A DNA stretch of 64,000 bases, from contig NC_066337.1 in the NCBI RefSeq assembly GCF_022539315.1, positions 6,788,861-6,852,860 on the forward strand. Reading direction: 5' to 3'. The DNA is from Serinus canaria (taxonomy: Eukaryota; Chordata; Aves; Passeriformes; Fringillidae). This document shows, piece by piece, positions 63,521-64,000 of this stretch (within the stretch, counting starts at the first letter, position 1; each line of letters starts with the position of its first letter). The position numbers were made by a program, and so were the translations under genes. Under the pieces are notes generated by a model. That model saw nothing but the letters and a program-made list of their open reading frames with translations, did not search any database and was not told where the DNA came from.

Positions 63521-64000
63521 CTCCTCTTGCTTGTCTACATTTGGGATTTGCCCCTCTCTATCCTATTTCAAACCCTGTTCTCCGAGCAAAAGCAGGGTTT
63601 ACAGCCTCATCCCTTCGGGTAATGCCTGTCTTACATTGTACCAGGGCTTTTCCCTTGGTTGTCACAGAAAATCCGCGGCCGCTGATCCCGCAGCCGCTGT
63701 CAGGGATGTGAACCCCGGCCCCGGCAGCCAGATCCTATCTCTGCAGCTGGCCCTGATCCCTCCACCGCAGCCGGGGAACTACACCAGCCTTTATCCCCTA
63801 TTGTCACGGACAAAGCACAGGGATTTGTGTCCCAGGCTTAAGCTTTCGCAAATCTCCGAGTATATTCCCCAGACGATGTCCTGGCTGTTTCCTGAGTGCC
63901 TTTTTCTTCCTGTCGCCTTTGTTTCCGATCGCTGCCGCAATTTGCAATAGGTGTTTAGTAAATATCGCCGTTATTTACTGGAAATTGGCAGCTCTGTTTC
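63521..64000. other. Candidate conserved element reaching the window edge
   Basis: CpG-containing middle (GAAAATCCGCGGCCGCTG near 63669, GTGAACCCCGGCCCCGG) with AT-rich ends. The right end has GCTGCCGCAATTTGC, TTTAGTAAATATCGCCG and TTATTTACTGG, forkhead-like cores. A forward frame of 261 codons (63165-63950) has no domain. Possibly continues past the edge. Confidence 0.4.

Noticed and set aside
63165..63950. 261-codon forward frame
   Set aside because: No domain; spans spacer and a CpG/AT mosaic; other frames are open as well.
1..64000. tRNA, rRNA, snoRNA and microRNA genes
   Set aside because: No A/B-box plus cloverleaf, C/D-box pair or clear long hairpin was recognised by eye. A covariance-model search would be decisive.
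1..64000. Endogenous viral sequence or LTR retrotransposon
   Set aside because: No recognisable gag, pol or env frame, primer-binding site or paired LTR was seen on either strand.

Overview
The window looks like vertebrate, most likely bird, nuclear DNA with no protein-coding gene that I can support. The evidence for a bird is the mixture of three clear, truncated CR1-type LINE fragments (18888-19008, 41353-41422, 53300-53520), overall scarcity of other interspersed repeats, many short GC-rich minisatellites, and GC-rich spacer alternating with AT-rich islands. There is no bacterial or phage gene organisation, no CRISPR array, no rRNA or tRNA gene, and no intact transposon or virus.

The layout is a mosaic. 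AT-rich blocks of roughly 100-500 bp (for example 1445-1800, 3530-3870, 10125-10270, 14420-14960, 20675-20945, 22505-23020, 25540-25710, 27500-28220, 37180-37960, 47055-47240, 49815-50065, 55180-55600) carry dense homeodomain (TAATTA), POU octamer, SOX/TCF, forkhead, E-box and PBX/HOX-like cores. They resemble the conserved non-coding elements that cluster around developmental regulator genes, either in a gene desert or in large introns. That reading rests on composition and motifs; I could not align to other genomes, so the conservation is inferred. The blocks are separated by GC-rich CA/TG/CTG-rich spacer in which open frames occur by chance on both strands. The right third, from about 56.3 kb to 63.5 kb, has fewer such blocks.

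Tandem repeats are the most certain features: a 467-bp GGAT/ATGG tract (42352-42818), a 169-bp purine-only GGAGAA/GGGAGA tract (51757-51925), a GGA tract (21747-21816), a GTTTG tract (44986-45050), and about ten independent minisatellites with 17-34 bp units (notably 2117, 11679, 20091, 31403, 38929, 45741, 48365, 49488, 53171). One of these, a 23-bp repeat, grew directly out of the 3' end of a CR1 copy. Two ancient SINE-like remnants (16692-16835 and 56192-56285) lie in or next to AT-rich blocks. Several CpG-rich clusters (12354-12515, 30690-30880, 39247-39580, 48530-49015, 52795-52985, 54238-54435) could be orphan CpG islands or distal promoters.

Gaps not listed individually are GC-rich spacer of the same kind, in which I see nothing. 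I found no convincing undescribed biological system. The best leads are the candidate regulatory elements, the repeat-driven structures, and a few weak hints of exons.
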